A model generated the notes under the pieces. That model did not search any database, had not been told where the DNA came from, and saw only the letters and a list, made by a program, of their open reading frames with translations. From NCBI GenBank assembly GCA_919901875.1, contig CAKKQG010000206.1:3118-12278 (forward strand): a DNA stretch of 9,161 nucleotides. The letters run 5' to 3'. This stretch comes from Anaerolineales bacterium. Its GTDB lineage: Bacteria; Chloroflexota; Anaerolineae; Anaerolineales; VGOW01. This document shows, one piece after another, positions 6,815 through 9,161 of this stretch. The position numbers and the translations under genes were made by a program. Each line of letters opens with the position of its first letter. Within the stretch, counting starts at the first letter, position 1.

Positions 6815-6847
6815 AGAAAGCGGGTTTCTTCAAGAAACCCGCTTTCT
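6815..6847 (+). terminator. Long perfect hairpin after mrp, terminator-like
   Basis: A perfect 14-bp stem runs from 6815-6828 to 6834-6847 around the loop TTCAA, starting three bases after the mrp stop. The 3' side ends in TTTCT without a long T tract, so termination is likely only partial; it could equally be an mRNA stabilising structure. It ends 11 bases before the next start codon. Confidence 0.6.
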
Positions 6848-6858
6848 AAAGACAGGTT

Positions 6859-7818
6859 ATGTTAACTACTACACACAAAAAAACAAGTTCGATCATCGGC
6901 GTGCGCTTTTATCGCGTCGGCAAGCTCTATCACTTTGACGCTGTGGCTCATCCGCAAGTGAGGCAGGGGGATCGGGTGATCGTGGAAACACAACGCGGAT
7001 CGCAAATGGGTGAGGTGATTAAGTTTGTCGCCGATGCGCCGCCGCCAACCGAAGGCGGATATAAACGCATTGACCGCGTTGCGACGCCGCGCGATTTGAT
7101 GATGCAGCAACAATGGCAGGCGAAAGAAACTGAAGCGATGATCAACGCCCGCGCGCGCGCTTCGGAGTTGGGATTGAAAGGGGTGAAGATCGTCAAAGCC
7201 GAATACAACTATGACGGCTCGCGCGTCACGTTTTTCTTCAGCGTGGACGAAGACGACGAATTCGCTAAACGGCAAGGCGGACACGATGGAAATCGAGAGG
7301 GCAGAAAAACCGATTTGAAATCGCTTCAGCCGGACATGCAAAAAATCTATCCGAACACGCACATTGATCTGCGTCAGATCGGACCGCGCGATGTGGCGAA
7401 GTTGATCGGCGGCGCGGGGGCGTGCGGACTCGAAGAGCGATGCTGCTCAACCTTCCTGACCGAGTTCAGCCCGGTCTCGATCAAGATGGCGAAGGAGCAA
7501 GGCATCTCACTTGACCCCGATGAGATCACCGGCATGTGCGGGCGCCTGCGCTGTTGCTTGGTGTATGAATACGAACAATACGTTGAGGCGCGCAAGACTC
7601 TGCCCAAGCGCAACAAGCGTGTCATGACTCCCAAAGGCGAAGGCAAAGTGCTGGATGTGAATCCGCTTAAGCAAACGGTGTTGGTGCAGTTAGCAGATAT
7701 GCGCCACGAATTTAGCAAAGATGATCTACAACCGCTTGAAGAGTTACAAGCATTGCAAACTAAATCGGGGCAACCTTGCTCAAAGCATGAAGGCGGCGGA
7801 TGTAATTGTAAGAAATAG
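6859..7818 (+). CDS. ricT: PSP1-domain protein, RicT (YaaT)-like
   Basis: This 319-residue cytoplasmic protein is a PSP1-family member like B. subtilis RicT. RicT forms a complex with RicA and RicF that holds [4Fe-4S] clusters and tunes RNase Y-dependent mRNA processing. Landmarks are GVRFYRVGKLYHFD near the N terminus, GDRVIVETQRGSQMGEVI, IDLRQIGPRDVAKLIGG, and the conserved block STFLTEFSPVSIKMAKEQG. Cysteines are Cys189, Cys195-Cys196, Cys227 and Cys232-Cys233. In B. subtilis as I recall it the first group is spaced C-x4-CC; here it is C-x5-CC, one residue longer. The C terminus adds a short metal-binding-like tail with Cys307, His310, Cys315 and Cys317. Only a weak AGG lies before ATG, too close to be a good Shine-Dalgarno sequence; the start is chosen because the conserved domain begins just after it. 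ricA and ricF are not in the window. RNase Y control in this organism is inferred from the family. Confidence 0.9.
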   Translation: MLTTTHKKTSSIIGVRFYRVGKLYHFDAVAHPQVRQGDRVIVETQRGSQMGEVIKFVADAPPPTEGGYKRIDRVATPRDLMMQQQWQAKETEAMINARARASELGLKGVKIVKAEYNYDGSRVTFFFSVDEDDEFAKRQGGHDGNREGRKTDLKSLQPDMQKIYPNTHIDLRQIGPRDVAKLIGGAGACGLEERCCSTFLTEFSPVSIKMAKEQGISLDPDEITGMCGRLRCCLVYEYEQYVEARKTLPKRNKRVMTPKGEGKVLDVNPLKQTVLVQLADMRHEFSKDDLQPLEELQALQTKSGQPCSKHEGGGCNCKK

Positions 7819-7960
7819 CGGATGGCGGATGGCATATAGCGTATTGCGTATAGCGTATTGCGTATAGCCTTAAGCCATCCGCCATTAGCCATTAGCCATC
7901 TGCCATTCGCTATAAGCCATCCGCCATTTGCTACATGCCATCTGCTATAAGCCATTCGCC
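7819..7960. repeat. Heptamer repeat array 3 (20 units)
   Basis: Immediately after the ricT stop, 140 bases read as 20 uninterrupted 7-base units (7819-7958), every one starting with C and ending with G. The centre varies: CGGATGG (7819 and 7826), CGTATTG (7840 and 7854), CGTATAG (7847 and 7861), CCATTAG (7882 and 7889), CCATCTG, CTATAAG and CCATTCG (7903 and 7952). A 12-bp inverted repeat, 7822-7833 with 7874-7885, can close a large hairpin. The array ends three bases before the next gene's ATG. Units are shared with arrays 1 and 2. Confidence 0.85.
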
Positions 7961-7961
7961 A

Positions 7962-8789
7962 ATGCGCGTCGTCTCCCTCGTTCCCAGCATGACCGAATCG
8001 ATGTTTGAATTTGGGGTGGGCGAGCGACTCGTTGGCGTCACCGATTACTGTATTTCCCCCGCAGAAAAAGTTAAAGCGATCCGAAAAGTGGGTGGCACGA
8101 AAAATGTGGATCGCAATCTAGTGATCTCACTTGCGCCCGATCTGATCATCGCCAATCAAGAAGAGAACACGCGCGACGATGTCGAATTTTTTCAAGCATC
8201 AGGGTTCGACGTGTGGTTGTCTTTCCCTAAAACGATGCGCCAAGCGATTGACGAGATGTGGGAGTTGATTCGTCGCTTCAACGTGCCGTTACAAGGGCAG
8301 CGCATTGTGACGCTGGAGAAAACTTACGAGTGGACTTCGATGGCGGCAGAGTCGAATGAATCGCCGCCGCGTGTGTTCTGCCCCATCTGGCGCGAAGCCG
8401 ATTGGTGGATGACGATCAACGGTGACACCTACGTTAGTGATGTGATCAAAGTGTGCGGCGGGGCAAATGTGTTTGCCGATCGCCACCGCCGCTACCCGCT
8501 CGCCGCCGATCTCGATTCGACTCAACAACCGCAAGAAGAGCCTGAACGCGATACGCGCTACCCTCGTGTGACTCTTGAAGAGATTCTAAAATCACAACCC
8601 GACGTGATTCTATTGCCCACCGAGCCGTTTGAATTTTCCGATGACGACGTGGAGTATTGGATGCAGTTCAGCGATCTGCCTGCGGTGAAAAATAATCGGG
8701 TGCATGTTGTAGATGGATCGCTATTGACGTGGCACGGGGTAAGGTTGGCGATGGCGTTGCGAGAGTTGCCATCGTTGTTGAATGTTTAA
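7962..8789 (+). CDS. TroA/BtuF-type helical-backbone metal or cobalamin receptor-like protein, no signal peptide
   Basis: The 275-residue product matches class III substrate-binding proteins (Peripla_BP_2; BtuF and siderophore-binding relatives). Landmarks in order are RVVSLVPSMTESMFEFG at the very N terminus, VGGTKNVD, LAPDLIIANQEENTRDDVE, a central DEMWELIRRF helix region, VCGGANVFAD, and the C-terminal LPAVKNNRVHVVDG with HGVRLAMALREL. Family members normally bind vitamin B12, haem or ferric siderophores in the periplasm or on the cell surface and deliver them to an ABC importer. Here the domain begins at residue 1 with no signal peptide or lipobox, and no permease or ATPase gene is adjacent, so a cytoplasmic role is possible. 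An in-frame ATG at 7935 would add nine repeat-derived residues that are not a signal sequence; ATG 7962 is preferred, though neither has a Shine-Dalgarno sequence. The ligand is unknown. Confidence 0.87.
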   Translation: MRVVSLVPSMTESMFEFGVGERLVGVTDYCISPAEKVKAIRKVGGTKNVDRNLVISLAPDLIIANQEENTRDDVEFFQASGFDVWLSFPKTMRQAIDEMWELIRRFNVPLQGQRIVTLEKTYEWTSMAAESNESPPRVFCPIWREADWWMTINGDTYVSDVIKVCGGANVFADRHRRYPLAADLDSTQQPQEEPERDTRYPRVTLEEILKSQPDVILLPTEPFEFSDDDVEYWMQFSDLPAVKNNRVHVVDGSLLTWHGVRLAMALRELPSLLNV

Positions 8790-8831
8790 AAAAGACCTCC
8801 GAGTTCTTTAAGAACTCGGAGGTCTTTTTTT
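8788..8831. terminator. Bidirectional intrinsic terminator between convergent genes
   Basis: A near-perfect 13-15 bp stem (8794-8808 with 8810-8824) is flanked by six A on the left (8788-8793) and seven T on the right (8825-8831). It can therefore stop transcription from both strands. It overlaps the stop codon of the plus-strand gene and ends two bases before the stop codon of the minus-strand gene. Confidence 0.92.
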
Positions 8832-8833
8832 GT

Positions 8834-9161
8834 TTAAGGCGTCGCCGTCGCTGCCAACACTTTTATTTTTATGAACAACACTTCACCAAAAGATTTGCCT
8901 TTTGGATCGCGCAATTGCCACTTGCCGTTGTAATCGCCCGGCGCGATGGGCGCGGTCATGCTGATTTGAATGATCGCTTCGCTCCCGGCTTTCGCCGGAT
9001 ACAACGCCTGTTCATTCGCTGCGCCCATTGAACTGCCCTCGACAAACATAACCCGATACTCGCGTCCCCAATCGCAGGTGCCGCTGTTTCGCACCCCCAA
9101 ACGTATGTCCATGATCGCTCCACCATTAATAGGACAGAAAACAGGCAAAGAGATATCGCGC
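8834..9161 (-). CDS. NBR1-Ig-like domain protein, 5'-truncated by window edge
   Basis: The minus-strand frame is open through the right edge, so only the C-terminal ~109 residues are seen; the stop is at 8834-8836. The visible part is an Ig-like beta-sandwich of the NBR1-Ig-like type (named after the central domain of the autophagy receptor NBR1, but common in Chloroflexota and Actinobacteria as repeats in exported or surface proteins). Family landmarks are VRNSGTCDWGREYRV (the usual form is N-x-G-T-x-x-W), a pair of cysteines (in VFCPING and GTCDW), MTAPIAPGDYNGKWQL, KSFGEVLFIKIKV, and a short ending rich in Ala and Thr. Such domains usually end secreted or lipoprotein-type polypeptides, but the N terminus that would show a signal peptide is outside the window. 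TTG at 9146-9148 is not a credible start. Confidence 0.85.
   Translation of the reverse strand, partial: RDISLPVFCPINGGAIMDIRLGVRNSGTCDWGREYRVMFVEGSSMGAANEQALYPAKAGSEAIIQISMTAPIAPGDYNGKWQLRDPKGKSFGEVLFIKIKVLAATATP

Noticed and set aside
7374..7955. Minus-strand open frame of 193 codons across ricT and heptamer array 3
   Set aside because: Its first part is translated heptamer repeat (Trp/Ala/Asn-rich, periodic) and the rest is antisense to the well-supported ricT. It has no family resemblance.
7819..7960. CRISPR array
   Set aside because: The 7-bp units are contiguous with no spacers and no cas genes are nearby.

Overview
This window is a bacterial chromosomal segment of roughly even GC content. 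The gene set suggests Chloroflexota, most likely an Anaerolineae-type lineage. It combines a fused nuoCD complex I gene, a Uma2-family protein, an NBR1-Ig-like domain protein, a PSP1/RicT protein and repeat-filled intergenic gaps. The assignment is inferred from gene content and style; no rRNA or other marker is present to prove it.

Layout: (1) 1-2027 holds the 3' part of an aldehyde dehydrogenase gene, cut by the left edge, followed closely by a Uma2-family (PD-(D/E)XK fold) gene. (2) 2099-5617 is a same-strand operon, iscX - nuoB - nuoCD - nuoI. iscX overlaps nuoB by ATGA. The four Nuo domains (B, C, D, I) are exactly the quinone-reducing Q module of complex I; no nuoA, nuoH, N-module or other membrane subunit is in the window. 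The two gaps inside the operon each hold a copy of the same palindromic MITE-like element, so nuoCD is bracketed by direct copies. A strong intrinsic terminator ends the operon. (3) 5732-6811 is an Mrp/ApbC/Ind1-type P-loop ATPase that lacks the usual CxxC. It is followed by a long hairpin and then a PSP1-domain RicT-like protein rich in paired cysteines (6859-7818). (4) 7962-8789 is a TroA/BtuF-type metal- or cobalamin-receptor-like protein without a signal peptide. It ends at a bidirectional terminator facing the convergent, right-edge-truncated NBR1-Ig-like gene on the minus strand.

How the genes may work together: the centre of the window groups iron-sulfur subunits of complex I with proteins from iron-sulfur assembly or carrier families (IscX, Mrp/Ind1) and a RicT-family protein whose relatives hold Fe-S clusters. 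A shared role in building or supplying the Q-module clusters is an attractive inference, but it is not shown by sequence alone.

The most unusual non-coding signal is a family of degenerate 7-bp repeats at three intergenic sites (2034-2101, 5623-5678, 7819-7958). The largest keeps a strict 7-base register for 20 units, each starting with C and ending with G, and individual heptamers recur between sites. Two of the arrays run up to or into a start codon with no visible Shine-Dalgarno sequence. No CRISPR array, tRNA, rRNA or transposase gene was seen.
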